The notes beneath the pieces were generated by a model. The model was not told the origin of the DNA. It saw only the letters and a list, made by a program, of their open reading frames with translations, and ran no database searches. 64,000 nt of DNA from Caulobacter ginsengisoli (GTDB taxonomy: Bacteria > Pseudomonadota > Alphaproteobacteria > Caulobacterales > Caulobacteraceae), in NCBI RefSeq assembly GCF_030814835.1, contig NZ_JAUSVS010000008.1, forward strand, positions 165,628 to 229,627, written 5' to 3'. The translations under genes were made by a program, and so were the position numbers. This document shows, piece by piece, positions 33,976 through 42,001 of this stretch (the stretch's first letter is position 1; every line of letters begins with the position of its first letter).

Positions 33976-34008
33976 AAAACCCCTCCCGGCCGCGCCGGGA
34001 GGGGTTTT
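33976..34008. terminator. strong hairpin terminator before rtcB
   Basis: AAAACCCCTCCCGGC (33976-33990) pairs perfectly with GCCGGGAGGGGTTTT (33994-34008) around CGC. The A and T tracts make it a terminator in both directions. A related half (CGCCGGGAGGGGCGG, 34035-34049) follows, so it may also be part of a repeat. Confidence 0.8.
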
Positions 34009-34068
34009 GCTTTTGCGGACCGCTTTCGCCGTGACGCCGGGAGGGGCGGTGAGAGAAGGAGCGCCGTC

Positions 34069-35274
34069 ATGAGCGGCTTTGAACTGATTGAAGGCGGGGC
34101 CTCGCCGATCAAGGCCTGGACCCGCGGCGTGCCGATCGAGCACCAGGCGATGGACCAGCTGCGCAATGTCGCGTCGCTGCCGTTCATCCACAGCCACGTG
34201 GCGGTGATGCCCGACGTCCATTTCGGCCGGGGCGCGACCGTGGGTTCGGTGATCCCGACCCGCGGGGCGATCATCCCGGCGGCGGTGGGGGTCGACATCG
34301 GCTGCGGGATGATGGCCGTGCAGACCAGCCTGACCGCCAATGACCTGCCCGACAGCCTGTTCGCCCTGCGGCGGGAGATCGAGCGCAAGGTGCCGGTGGG
34401 CAACGGCCCGGGCGGCGACTTCAAGGAAAGCCCGGCCTCGGCCGTCTCGACCCTGAAGGCGGGCCTGGCCGAGCGGCTGGAGCGCATCCTGGCGCGTCAC
34501 CCCAAGATCCGGGGCGACAAGCTGGCCAAGCAGCTCGGCACCCTGGGTGGAGGGAACCACTTCATCGAGATCTGTCTCGATGAGGCGGACCGGGTCTGGG
34601 TGATGCTGCACTCCGGCTCGCGCGGGACCGGCAACCTGATCGGGACCTACTTTATCAGCGAGGCCCGGGAGATGCTGATGAAGCGGGAGCTGGGCTGGCA
34701 CATGCCCGACCGCGACCTGGCCTTCTTCCTGAGCGGCGAGCCGATGTTCGACGACTATGTCGAGGCGGTGGGCTGGGCCCAGGACTACGCGGCGGCCAAC
34801 CGCCGGGTGATGATGGACCGGGTGCTGATCGCGATGCGCGAGGCCCTGCCGCCGTTCCAGCTGGGACGCACGGCGGTCAACTGCCACCACAACTACGTGG
34901 AGCAGGAGACCCACTTCGGCGAGACCGTCTGGCTGACCCGCAAGGGCGCCGTGCGGGCCGGCGAAGGGGATCTGGGCATCATTCCCGGCTCGATGGGCGC
35001 CAAGTCGTTCATCGTGCGGGGGAAGGGCAACGCCGACAGCTTCTGCAGCTGCTCGCACGGCGCGGGCCGGACCATGAGCCGGGCCGAGGCCAAGCGGCGG
35101 TTCACCCTGGATGACCACGTGGCGGCCACCGCCCATGTGGAATGCCGCAAGGACAGCGGTGTGATCGACGAAACCCCGATGGCCTACAAGGACATCGAGG
35201 CGGTCATGGCGGCCCAGGCCGACCTGGTCGACATCGTCCACACCCTGCGGCAGGTCGTCTGCGTGAAGGGCTAG
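34069..35274 (+). CDS. rtcB: RNA 3'-phosphate/5'-hydroxyl ligase RtcB
   Basis: A 401-residue RtcB ligase joining 2',3'-cyclic or 3'-phosphate RNA ends to 5'-OH ends using GTP and Mn2+. The conserved metal and guanylation residues are visible: PDVHFGRGATVGSVIPTRG near 46, VGVDIGCGMMAVQT near 75 (metal Cys), GGGNHFIEI near 161, LHSGSRG near 183, NCHHNY near 270 and IIPGSMGAKSFIVRGKG near 303 with CSHGAGR near 330 (nucleophile His). AAGGAG precedes the ATG. No archease or RtcA/RtcR neighbour is present. It ends at a terminator 2 bp after the stop. Confidence 0.94.
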   Translation: MSGFELIEGGASPIKAWTRGVPIEHQAMDQLRNVASLPFIHSHVAVMPDVHFGRGATVGSVIPTRGAIIPAAVGVDIGCGMMAVQTSLTANDLPDSLFALRREIERKVPVGNGPGGDFKESPASAVSTLKAGLAERLERILARHPKIRGDKLAKQLGTLGGGNHFIEICLDEADRVWVMLHSGSRGTGNLIGTYFISEAREMLMKRELGWHMPDRDLAFFLSGEPMFDDYVEAVGWAQDYAAANRRVMMDRVLIAMREALPPFQLGRTAVNCHHNYVEQETHFGETVWLTRKGAVRAGEGDLGIIPGSMGAKSFIVRGKGNADSFCSCSHGAGRTMSRAEAKRRFTLDDHVAATAHVECRKDSGVIDETPMAYKDIEAVMAAQADLVDIVHTLRQVVCVKG

Positions 35275-35275
35275 G

Positions 35276-35308
35276 AAGGGCGGCGGGCTATCCCGCCGCC
35301 CTTTTTCT
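35276..35308. terminator. intrinsic terminator after rtcB
   Basis: AAGGGCGGCGGG (35276-35287) pairs with CCCGCCGCCCTT (35292-35303) around CTAT, then TTTCTT. It is 1 bp after the rtcB stop and overlaps the end of the convergent gene. Confidence 0.85.
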
Positions 35309-35751
35309 TAGGCCGCCCGGGTGAGCGGCGCGCCGGTTTCCAGCATCGACTTGAGGCTGCTGAGGATGCGCGGCCAGCCGCCGGAGACGCCGCGGCGCAG
35401 GCTGCTGTTGTCCAGGAAACCGTCGTGGGTGACGGTCAGGCGGGTGTCGTCTCCCATGACCTCCAGCTCGTAGCTGACCGTGGTGGCGCCATCCAGGCTG
35501 TCCGGCTCGCGGGTGTGCTGGAAGGTCCAGACCAGCTTTTTCGGCGGGTCGCTTTCCAGGATCTGGCCGGTGAAGTCGACGCCGCGCTGCTCGCTCCACA
35601 GCTCCAGGTCCGAGCCCTTGCGGGCCCCGTCGGTCTTGAAGCGGCCGCCGAACCAGAACTTCTCGGTCTGGTCGGGGTCGGTCAGGGCGTCCCAGATACG
35701 GGCGGGCGTGGCGCGGATATAGACGACATAGACGAAGGCGGGATCGCTCAT
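35308..35751 (-). CDS. AHSA1-type SRPBCC family protein (second of two)
   Basis: A 147-residue START-fold protein of the AHSA1 type. It begins FVYVVYIRATPARIWDALTD, has FWFGGRFKTDGARKG near 32, KLVWTFQHTREPD near 72, VTHDGF near 108, and the C-terminal GGWPRILSSLKSMLETG helix. Members bind hydrophobic ligands or act as small co-chaperone-like proteins. It follows the first AHSA1 gene by 27 bp in an ArsR operon and is about 35% like it by eye. The GGG-rich gap supplies a weak ribosome-binding site. Confidence 0.88.
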   Translation of the reverse strand: MSDPAFVYVVYIRATPARIWDALTDPDQTEKFWFGGRFKTDGARKGSDLELWSEQRGVDFTGQILESDPPKKLVWTFQHTREPDSLDGATTVSYELEVMGDDTRLTVTHDGFLDNSSLRRGVSGGWPRILSSLKSMLETGAPLTRAA

Positions 35752-35778
35752 GGGAAGGCTCCTTATTGCGGGGGACTT

Positions 35779-36231
35779 TTATTGGGGAGGACGGGGTTTG
35801 ATGGGCGGCAGCGGCCTGCCGGTTTCCAGCAGGGTCTTGAGGCTGGCCTGGATCAGCGACCAGCCTTCGCGGCCGGCCTCGACGAAAGAGTCGGAGATCG
35901 GGCCGCCGTCGAACTGACGGATGGTCAGGCGGACCACGTCGTCCACCGGCTCCAGCAGGAACTCCAACTCGGCGGTGGGCACGTCGGGCATGGCCACCAT
36001 GTCCCAGCTCACCCGAAGGCGATGCGGGGGCTCATGGACCAGCACCTTGCCGGCGACATCGGGCGTGCCGTCGGCCCGCGTGACGGTGAACGGCTCGCCG
36101 GCCGCGCCGCCCACGCTCATCACGTAACCGAAGAAGAACTGCGGGCTCCTGGCCTTGTCGGTCAGCAGGTCCCAGACCGCCTGTGGCGTGGCGGCGATGA
36201 AGGTGACGAAGACGGCGTCAGGCTTTCTCAT
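35779..36231 (-). CDS. AHSA1-type SRPBCC family protein (first of two)
   Basis: A 150-residue START-fold protein with VFVTFIAATPQAVWDLLTDK at the first strand, FFFGYVMSVGG, a central RLRVSWDMVAMPDVPTAELE region and a C-terminal helix REGWSLIQASLKTLLETG that matches its downstream neighbour. The ATG at 36231 has GGAG 7 nt upstream and overlaps the ArsR gene by 14 nt, so translation is coupled. Part of an ArsR-regulated unit. Confidence 0.88.
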   Translation of the reverse strand: MRKPDAVFVTFIAATPQAVWDLLTDKARSPQFFFGYVMSVGGAAGEPFTVTRADGTPDVAGKVLVHEPPHRLRVSWDMVAMPDVPTAELEFLLEPVDDVVRLTIRQFDGGPISDSFVEAGREGWSLIQASLKTLLETGRPLPPIKPRPPQ

Positions 36232-36544
36232 CATCGGACTCCAATTCTCTCTTCAGATCGACCAGGGCCTTGACCCGGGCGCGTTCGAACTTGCCGATCC
36301 AGCGGTCGGCGATCTCGGCGATCGGGACCGGGTTCAGGTAGTGCAGCTTCTCCCGCCCCCGCCAGACGACGGCGACGAGGTTGGCCTCCTCCAGCAGGAC
36401 CAGGTGCTTGCTGACCGCCTGCCTGGACATGGTCAGGCCCTCGCAGAGCTCGCCCAGCGTCTGGCCATTCTCCGTATGCAGACGGTCCAGCAAGGCCCGG
36501 CGGCTGGGATCGGCGAGCGCCCGGAAGACGGGGTCCATGTCCAT
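36218..36544 (-). CDS. ArsR family transcriptional regulator
   Basis: A 108-residue winged-helix repressor. Its core (PVFRALADPSRRALLDRLHT, LSKHLVLLEEAN-type helix as MSRQAVSKHLVLLEEANLV, then WRGREKLHYLNPVPI) matches ArsR/SmtB members that lack metal Cys residues and usually control AHSA1 genes. It has two ATGs at 36544 and 36538; neither has a clear ribosome-binding site. A palindromic operator (36559) overlaps its promoter. It overlaps the first AHSA1 gene. Confidence 0.9.
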   Translation of the reverse strand: MDMDPVFRALADPSRRALLDRLHTENGQTLGELCEGLTMSRQAVSKHLVLLEEANLVAVVWRGREKLHYLNPVPIAEIADRWIGKFERARVKALVDLKRELESDDEKA

Positions 36545-36558
36545 GGGGAGCGTTATAG

Positions 36559-36574
36559 GCAACTGTTTGGTTGC
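36559..36574. promoter_or_regulatory. ArsR operator upstream of the arsR-AHSA1 operon
   Basis: GCAACTGTTTGGTTGC is an inverted repeat with 5-bp arms (GCAAC-N6-GTTGC), matching the CAACC-type sites known for ArsR regulators paired with AHSA1 genes. On the minus strand it precedes TATAAC, a -10 box, by 3 bp, so a bound dimer would cover the promoter. Confidence 0.65.
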
Positions 36575-36589
36575 ATGTCAACATCCACG

Positions 36590-36771
36590 AATCCTCCCCC
36601 GGAGGGGGAGGGGGACCATGCGAAGCATGGTGGAGGGGGTCTGACGCTGCATCCAGGCGTCAGGATAGGGCGCAGCCGACAAGCCGCGAACTTGCCGGCA
36701 GACGTGATTGTAGCTTCAACCCCCTCCACCACGCCTTCGGCGCGGTCCCCCTCCCCCTCCGGGTGAGGATT
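36590..36771. repeat. nested palindromic element (28-bp arms, one mismatch)
   Basis: AATCCTCCCCCGGAGGGGGA onward (36590-36617) is the inverse of 36744-36771 with one mismatch; each arm is also a hairpin (CCTCCCCCGGAGGGGGAGG). An inner pair, CATGCGAAGCATGGTGGAGG, opposes CCTCCACCACGCCTTCGGCG. It lies between the ArsR operator and the HTH gene. Confidence 0.8.
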
Positions 36772-36773
36772 TT

Positions 36774-37004
36774 CTACGCGGCGTCCAACGCCTTGCGCAC
36801 CAGGTCCGGCGACTGGTCGATGACCCGCAGATAGGCCTGCAACACCGGATCGGGCGCTGAGTCCCCGCCTTCCAGGTCGCGCAGCCGATCGGGATCGATC
36901 CCGAACGCGAGCGCGAACGCCTTCTGGCTCAGGCCGACATGCCAACGGACTCGCTGGACCAGGGCTCGGGCGGGGACTGCGTCTTGGGTGGCTGGCAAGG
37001 TCAT
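36774..37004 (-). CDS. orphan XRE-type helix-turn-helix protein
   Basis: A 76-residue protein with a single HTH: RVRWHVGLSQKAFALAFGID then PDRLRDLEGG, the antitoxin-type HTH (HTH_3/37), followed by PDPVLQAYLRVIDQSPDLV. AAGGAG lies 8 nt before the ATG at 37004. It resembles the antitoxin half of a HigBA/BrnTA-like pair, but no toxin gene is next to it: the upstream gap is 69 bp and the downstream side is the palindromic element. It may be a remnant antitoxin or a stand-alone regulator. Confidence 0.7.
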   Translation of the reverse strand: MTLPATQDAVPARALVQRVRWHVGLSQKAFALAFGIDPDRLRDLEGGDSAPDPVLQAYLRVIDQSPDLVRKALDAA

Positions 37005-37073
37005 CCTCGGCTCCTTCAGGCGTCGCCCCCGACGCCGCGAGCTATGCCCGCCCAACATTGCCGAATTACGACG

Positions 37074-39884
37074 TCAGGGTGTCTGACCCGAGTCCGTTCG
37101 AAGGAATTCGGACACGGTCTCGATAGCCTCGACCAGTCCGACCCGCTGCAGCTCCACCCCCTCCGGCAGGCCCGAGAACAGCCGGGTCGGCGCGGCGGCG
37201 TCGAGCATGACGAACACCCCCTTGTCCTCCTCGCGGCGGATCAGCCGGCCGAACGCCTGGGCGATCCGGGCCCGGGCGATGGCGTCGTCATAGCCCTTGC
37301 CGCCGAAGCGGGCGCGGCGGGCCTTGTGCAGGATGTCGGGGCGTGGCCAGGGCATGCGGTCGAAGACCAGCAGCCGCAGCGAGCGGCCGGGCACGTCGAC
37401 CCCGTCGCGGACGGCGTCGGTGCCCAGCAGGCAGGCGTCCTCCTCGGCCCGGAAGATGTCGACCAGGGCCCCGACCTCCAGCGGATCGACATGCTGGGCG
37501 TAGAGGGCCAGGCCCTTGTCGGCCAGCGGGGCGGCGATCTTCTCATGCACCGCCCGCAGGCGGCGGATGGCGGTGAACAGGCCCAGCCCCCCGCCCCCGG
37601 CCGCCAGGAACAGCTCGCGCATGGCGGCCGCGACCTGGCGGGGGTCGTCGCGGCTGACGTCGTTGACCACCAGGCAGCGGCTGTTCTTCGCGTAGTCGAA
37701 GGGCGAGGCCAGCCGCAGGGTCTGGGGCCGATCCGGCAGGCGGGCGGCGCCGGTGCGCATTTCGGCGAGCGCGAAGGGATCGTCCAGGGTGGAGTCGGCC
37801 AGGGTGGCGCTGGTCACCAGCACGCCATGGGCCGGGGCGATGACGGCGGCGGTCAGCGGTTCGGTCGGATCGACCCAGTGGCGGCGGCAGGCGGCGTCGA
37901 CCACCCGGCCATAGAGGAAGGTGGCGTCGAACCAGTCGACGAAGTCGGGGTCGTCCTCGGCGTCCTCGTCGATAGCCTTCAGCATCGAGCGCCAGGCCGG
38001 CAGGGTCATGCGGCAGCGGCGGTCCAGGCCGCGCAGGGCCCCTTCGATCCGGGCCCGTTCGGAGGTGTTCAGCTCCTCGGCCTCATCGTCCAGCACATCC
38101 TCGAGATGGCGGGCCAGGGCCAGCAGCGGCGCTTCCACCGAGGCCAGGGCGCGGGCAGCCTCGGCGGCGGTTTCGCGGACCAGGTCGAGGGCCGGGCGGG
38201 CGGCGCATTCCATGCCGATGTCCGACTGGCTGGCCCGCGCGCGCAGCTGCTCCAGCACCATGACCAGGAAGGCCTCGACCGGGCCGCTGGGGCTGACCTC
38301 GCCATTGGGCGGGGCGATGCGGCCGGACCAGCCTTCGCCCGGCAGGATGGCGGCCGCCCGGGTGGCGTCGAGCAGGGCGCGGCGGGCGTCCTCGCGGTCG
38401 CCCAGCACGTCCATCAGCCGCGCCTCCAGCCCCCTGCCCCGCCGGCCCCGGCCCTCGGGCCCGCGGATCCAGCGGCGCATCTCGGCCGCCTCCGCGCCCG
38501 ACAGGGCGGCGGCGAAGGCGCTGTCGGCGGCCTCGAACAGGTGGTGGCCTTCGTCGAAGACGATGCGCTTGAGGCTGGCGGTCTCGCTGTCGCCCTTGGA
38601 GCCGCGCGCCTTGCGGGCCCCGTCGAAGGCGGCCTGGGTGAGGACCAGGGCGTGGTTGGCGATGACCAGGTCGGCCTTGCGGCTGGCCCGGATGGCCTTC
38701 TCCACGAAGCAGGACCGGTAGTGCAGGCAGCCGGCATGCACGCACTCGCCCCGCCGGTCGACCAGGTTGCCGGGGCTGGCCTGCACCGCCGGGGCTAGGG
38801 CGAACAGGGTCGGCAGCCAGGCCGGATAGTCGCCGCCGGTCATGTCGCCGTCGCGGCTGGCGCGGATCCAGCGGGCGGCCAGACCCAGCCCGATCAGGTC
38901 GCCATTGCCCAGCTGGGCGGCCTGCACCGACTCCTGGAAGTTCAGCAGGCAGAGGTAGTTCTCGCGACCCTTGCGCACGACCGCCTTGCGGGCCCGGACC
39001 TTGGGATCGGGATAGATGGAGGCGCTCTCGCGCTCGATCTGCCGCTGCAGGGCCCGGGTGTAGGTCGAGACCCAGACCGATGGGCCGTTGGCCTCGGCCC
39101 ACAGGGAGGCGGGGGCCAGATAGCCCAGGGTCTTGCCGATGCCGGTGCCGGCCTCGGCCAGCATCATGCGCGGCTCACCCTCCTTCTCGCGCGGCTGGAA
39201 GGCCCAGGCGGTCTCGGCGGCGAAGACAGCCTGCATCGGCCGCGCCTCGTCCAGGCCCGAGCGCTGCAGCAGCTCGACCAGCCGCGCCTGCGCCTCCTCC
39301 GGCGAGATCGGCTTGGTCCCCGGTTCGCCGGCCGGCGCCTGGTCTTCCCATTCGCCGATCCGCCCCCAGACCTCCAGGCCCGAGCCCCGAAACTGCCCGA
39401 CCGGCGGCCCCGACCGCAGCGCCCCGATCACCGCCGGCGCCCAGGCCCAGCCGACCCGGCCCAGGGTCTCGGCGGTGGCCAGCGCCTCCTCGCGGCTGGG
39501 CATGGGCGCGGCGGCCAGTTCCGCCAGCAGCCTCGCGCAGGCCTCGCGCAGGGCCTGGGCCTGGGCGCTGGCCCCGCGCGGCTCCTCCAGGCCCAGCGCC
39601 AGGGCCAGGCCCGCCGCCGAGGGGGCGGTGAACCGGGCCGGCCGCACGAAGGCGTAGAGTTCCAGGGCGTCGAAAATCCGCGGCGAGCGCGACGGGGCCT
39701 GCATGTCGAGCCGCCGGGCGGTCATCGAGGCGTGGGCCAGCAGCACCGGGCCATAATCGACCAGATCACGGGCCGCCGGCGGCCGGACGATCCGCGCGCC
39801 CTCGCTATCGGCCACGGCGCAGCGGGCGCCGGGCAGGACCACCAGGGCGGGGGCCAGATCGAGAGTCGTGGACAGGGCGTTCAC
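37074..39884 (-). CDS. DinG/XPD-type ATP-dependent DNA helicase
   Basis: A 936-residue superfamily 2 helicase of the DinG/XPD group. After an extended N-terminal region (1-260) come Walker A MMLAEAGTGIGKTLGYLA (near 265), the iron-sulfur-type Cys set (LCLLNF near 335, then GECVHAGCLHYRSCF near 388), FDEGHHLFE (DEAH box, near 440) and, in the C-terminal domain, GDVDVPGR-like as DGVDVPGRSLR and GRLIRREEDKG near 885. Such helicases unwind branched or damaged DNA. It starts with GTG at 39884 (AGGA 8 nt upstream). Confidence 0.9.
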   Translation of the reverse strand: MNALSTTLDLAPALVVLPGARCAVADSEGARIVRPPAARDLVDYGPVLLAHASMTARRLDMQAPSRSPRIFDALELYAFVRPARFTAPSAAGLALALGLEEPRGASAQAQALREACARLLAELAAAPMPSREEALATAETLGRVGWAWAPAVIGALRSGPPVGQFRGSGLEVWGRIGEWEDQAPAGEPGTKPISPEEAQARLVELLQRSGLDEARPMQAVFAAETAWAFQPREKEGEPRMMLAEAGTGIGKTLGYLAPASLWAEANGPSVWVSTYTRALQRQIERESASIYPDPKVRARKAVVRKGRENYLCLLNFQESVQAAQLGNGDLIGLGLAARWIRASRDGDMTGGDYPAWLPTLFALAPAVQASPGNLVDRRGECVHAGCLHYRSCFVEKAIRASRKADLVIANHALVLTQAAFDGARKARGSKGDSETASLKRIVFDEGHHLFEAADSAFAAALSGAEAAEMRRWIRGPEGRGRRGRGLEARLMDVLGDREDARRALLDATRAAAILPGEGWSGRIAPPNGEVSPSGPVEAFLVMVLEQLRARASQSDIGMECAARPALDLVRETAAEAARALASVEAPLLALARHLEDVLDDEAEELNTSERARIEGALRGLDRRCRMTLPAWRSMLKAIDEDAEDDPDFVDWFDATFLYGRVVDAACRRHWVDPTEPLTAAVIAPAHGVLVTSATLADSTLDDPFALAEMRTGAARLPDRPQTLRLASPFDYAKNSRCLVVNDVSRDDPRQVAAAMRELFLAAGGGGLGLFTAIRRLRAVHEKIAAPLADKGLALYAQHVDPLEVGALVDIFRAEEDACLLGTDAVRDGVDVPGRSLRLLVFDRMPWPRPDILHKARRARFGGKGYDDAIARARIAQAFGRLIRREEDKGVFVMLDAAAPTRLFSGLPEGVELQRVGLVEAIETVSEFLRTDSGQTP

Positions 39885-39899
39885 GACGGCATCCTAGCG

Positions 39900-39915
39900 A
39901 GTTTCACGTGAAACA
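39900..39915. other. parS-like ParB-binding palindrome
   Basis: AGTTTCACGTGAAACA contains the perfect palindrome GTTTCACGTGAAAC, identical to the core of the chromosomal parS consensus (TGTTTCACGTGAAACA; 15 of 16 positions match). It lies 17 bp upstream of the helicase start codon, in the 43-bp gap between two same-strand genes. Confidence 0.7.
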
Positions 39916-39927
39916 AAACAGGAACAT

Positions 39928-41337
39928 TCATCCGCCCATCGCCGCCTTCAGTTCGGCCAGGAAGCGCGGCTTGCGGGCGTGGCGGATCAGGATGTGCCGG
40001 GCGAAGTCCTCGTGCGGCTCCAGCCCACCCCAGTCGGTGATCGACGGGGCGATGGCCTCGCTCTCGACCATCAGCCTGGCGGTCTGGGCGTAGCGGCCGG
40101 AGCGGGCGCGATCCAGGGCGTCGACGATCATCGCCCGCCGCAGGGCCGTGGCCGCCAGTGGATAACGGCCCTCCAGCCGGCTGGCGGCCGGGATCAGCAG
40201 GTCATAGTCCTCGCCCTGGATCTCGCCCCGCCGGGCCAGGATCAGCGCGGCCGCGCCGGCCAGGTCGCCCCAGGCCAGGAAGAAGGCCAGGGCGCGGTGG
40301 AAGGACTTGAAACGGGCGGCATGGGCCTTGGCCCGATCCTCGGCGATGACATCGTCGAACTCCGGCAGCCGGGCCAGGTAGTCCTTCAGCGCCCTGGTCG
40401 ACAGGCTGCCCTCGAAGGTCGCCCAGCGCAGGGCCTGGGCCTCCTCGGTGCGGCCGACCGCCTCCAGCGCGTCGCGATAGACCGCCAGCCAGCGGGCCCG
40501 CACCCGTTCGTCCAGGTCGTCCTTGCGCCAGACGGCCGAGATTGATCGCTCCGGCGGCCGGGACGCCTCGAGCGCTTGCAATGCCGCCTCCCCTCGCCCC
40601 GCCGCCAGCAACCGCTCGGCCGCCGCCGCGCCGAAGCCCGGATGCTGGGCCTCGCGCGGGGTCAGGGTGGCGATCCAGGCGTCGACATCGCCGTCGAGGT
40701 CGGCCAGTTCGCGCAGCACGCCGAGGAAACTGGCCGAATTGTCATGCCCCTCGGCGATGCCGGCCGCCAGCCGCTCGCGCAGGGCCGCCACGCCCGCCGC
40801 GCCCAGGACCGGATAGAGGCTGACCACCAGCCCGCCCGCATCATCGTCGAAGGCCAGGGCCTCGAAGGCCTGATGCGCCAGCACCGCTGGCAGCATCCGC
40901 GCCTCGCCGGCCAGCCGGGCCAGGTCCTGGTCGGTCTGGCGGAAGATCTCGTCGGTCTTCTCGGCCGCCTCGCCCATGCGGCCATAGAGGCCCAGCTTCA
41001 GGTCGCGGAACCGCCAGAGCAGCTCCAGCGCCCGGGCGGCGTCGAGCGGGACCAGCCGCTCGACGATCATCGCCCGCAGCATGTCCAGTTCGCGGACGAA
41101 GGCCGGCCGCTTGCGCCAATGGATCCAGGTCCGCGCCTTGCCGATGGCGGCCAAGCGCTTGACGATCTCGTTCGCCAGTTCCTCGGAGCCGACCTCGCCG
41201 GTCAGTTCCATCTTCAGCCGCCGCTTGACGTCGGCCCGGCCGGCGGCGAGCTCCATCAGGATCGCGGCCAGCCGCTCGGCGCCCAGGCCGGTCAGGTTCT
41301 CGGCGGTGACGGTGGTCTTGTTGGGCTTGCGGGCCAT
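39928..41337 (-). CDS. DUF6880 family protein
   Basis: A 469-residue, mainly helical protein. It starts MARKPNKTTVTAENLTGLGA and continues with ERLAAILMELAAGRADVKRR, the DUF6880 N-terminal signature, then TPR-like helices to the end (LALDR-type pairs, e.g. ALDRARSGRYAQTARLMV near 425). DUF6880 proteins are often found with SWIM zinc-finger or helicase genes, and their role is unknown. An in-frame upstream extension of 30 codons reaching 41427 looks like non-coding sequence. It precedes the helicase gene on the same strand. Confidence 0.8.
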   Translation of the reverse strand: MARKPNKTTVTAENLTGLGAERLAAILMELAAGRADVKRRLKMELTGEVGSEELANEIVKRLAAIGKARTWIHWRKRPAFVRELDMLRAMIVERLVPLDAARALELLWRFRDLKLGLYGRMGEAAEKTDEIFRQTDQDLARLAGEARMLPAVLAHQAFEALAFDDDAGGLVVSLYPVLGAAGVAALRERLAAGIAEGHDNSASFLGVLRELADLDGDVDAWIATLTPREAQHPGFGAAAAERLLAAGRGEAALQALEASRPPERSISAVWRKDDLDERVRARWLAVYRDALEAVGRTEEAQALRWATFEGSLSTRALKDYLARLPEFDDVIAEDRAKAHAARFKSFHRALAFFLAWGDLAGAAALILARRGEIQGEDYDLLIPAASRLEGRYPLAATALRRAMIVDALDRARSGRYAQTARLMVESEAIAPSITDWGGLEPHEDFARHILIRHARKPRFLAELKAAMGG

Positions 41338-41427
41338 GCCCGGCCATTGTGGCGGGCGTCGCGGCTCGCGGCTAGGCGGCTCGGCTAATCGATACTCAGA
41401 CTCTGAGGGCCCCAAACCACCCTTCAA

Positions 41428-41553
41428 CCGTCATCGCCGGGCTTGTCCCGGCGACCCATAGACACCGGAATTGACGGTTGGCGGCGGCCCTGTCCGAGGG
41501 CGCCTTGACGCACCGGGTCTATGGGTGGCCGGCACTTCGGCCGGCCATGACGG
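41428..41553. repeat. imperfect palindromic element of the CCGTCAT..GCCGG type
   Basis: Left end CCGTCATCGCCGGGCTTGTC and right end CGGCCGGCCATGACGG pair as inverted copies, and each also folds on itself (GCCGGG-CTTG-TCCCGGC; GGCCGGC-ACTTCG-GCCGGCC). Inner CCCATAGACACCGG opposes CACCGGGTCTATGGG. The remaining gap 41338-41603 holds nothing else recognisable. Confidence 0.75.
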
Positions 41554-41603
41554 ATTTGAGGTGAAGGGTGCGGGCCTGAGAAATCGGTGAATGCCGATTT
41601 GGC

Positions 41604-41885
41604 CTAGTCTTCGTCCTTCGGCCCCAGCCGGTAGATGGTCCAGCTCTCGCCCAGCGGCGGCGAGGCGCCCCGCTCCAGGAAGACATGGCTCCAGCCGACA
41701 TAGGGCATGGTCGGATCGTTGGTGGGCCGGATCGCGGTGTCGAAGAAGGCCAGGTCGCAGCCCCGCCGCCGCGCCTGGGCGGTGCGGTCGTCCAGCCAGG
41801 CCGAATAGCTGGCGATCAGCTCGGCGGCGTCAATTTCGTCACGATCATCCCTCTCGGGACGCCGTCTCCACCACATATCGCTCAT
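41604..41885 (-). CDS. hypothetical protein of 93 residues
   Basis: The frame starts MSDMWWRRRPERDDRDEIDA and continues with AAELIASYSAWLDDRTAQAR, then CDLAFFDTAIRPTNDPTMPY and VGWSHVFLERGASPPLGESW. It is charged, with no signal peptide or membrane segment. The C-terminal half has a plausible small alpha/beta pattern. It is convergent with nothing nearby and 116 bp from the start of the divergent SIMPL gene. Family unknown. Confidence 0.6.
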   Translation of the reverse strand: MSDMWWRRRPERDDRDEIDAAELIASYSAWLDDRTAQARRRGCDLAFFDTAIRPTNDPTMPYVGWSHVFLERGASPPLGESWTIYRLGPKDED

Positions 41886-42001
41886 GGCGGAGAGGATCAG
41901 GCGCCCAGTCTCAAGCCTCCGCTAAGGAAGGTGGTGAAGCCGGCGTTGACCCTGTTCCGGCCGGCGTGCCAGCCTCGCCGCCAAACCCGGGGGACTTCGC
42001 C

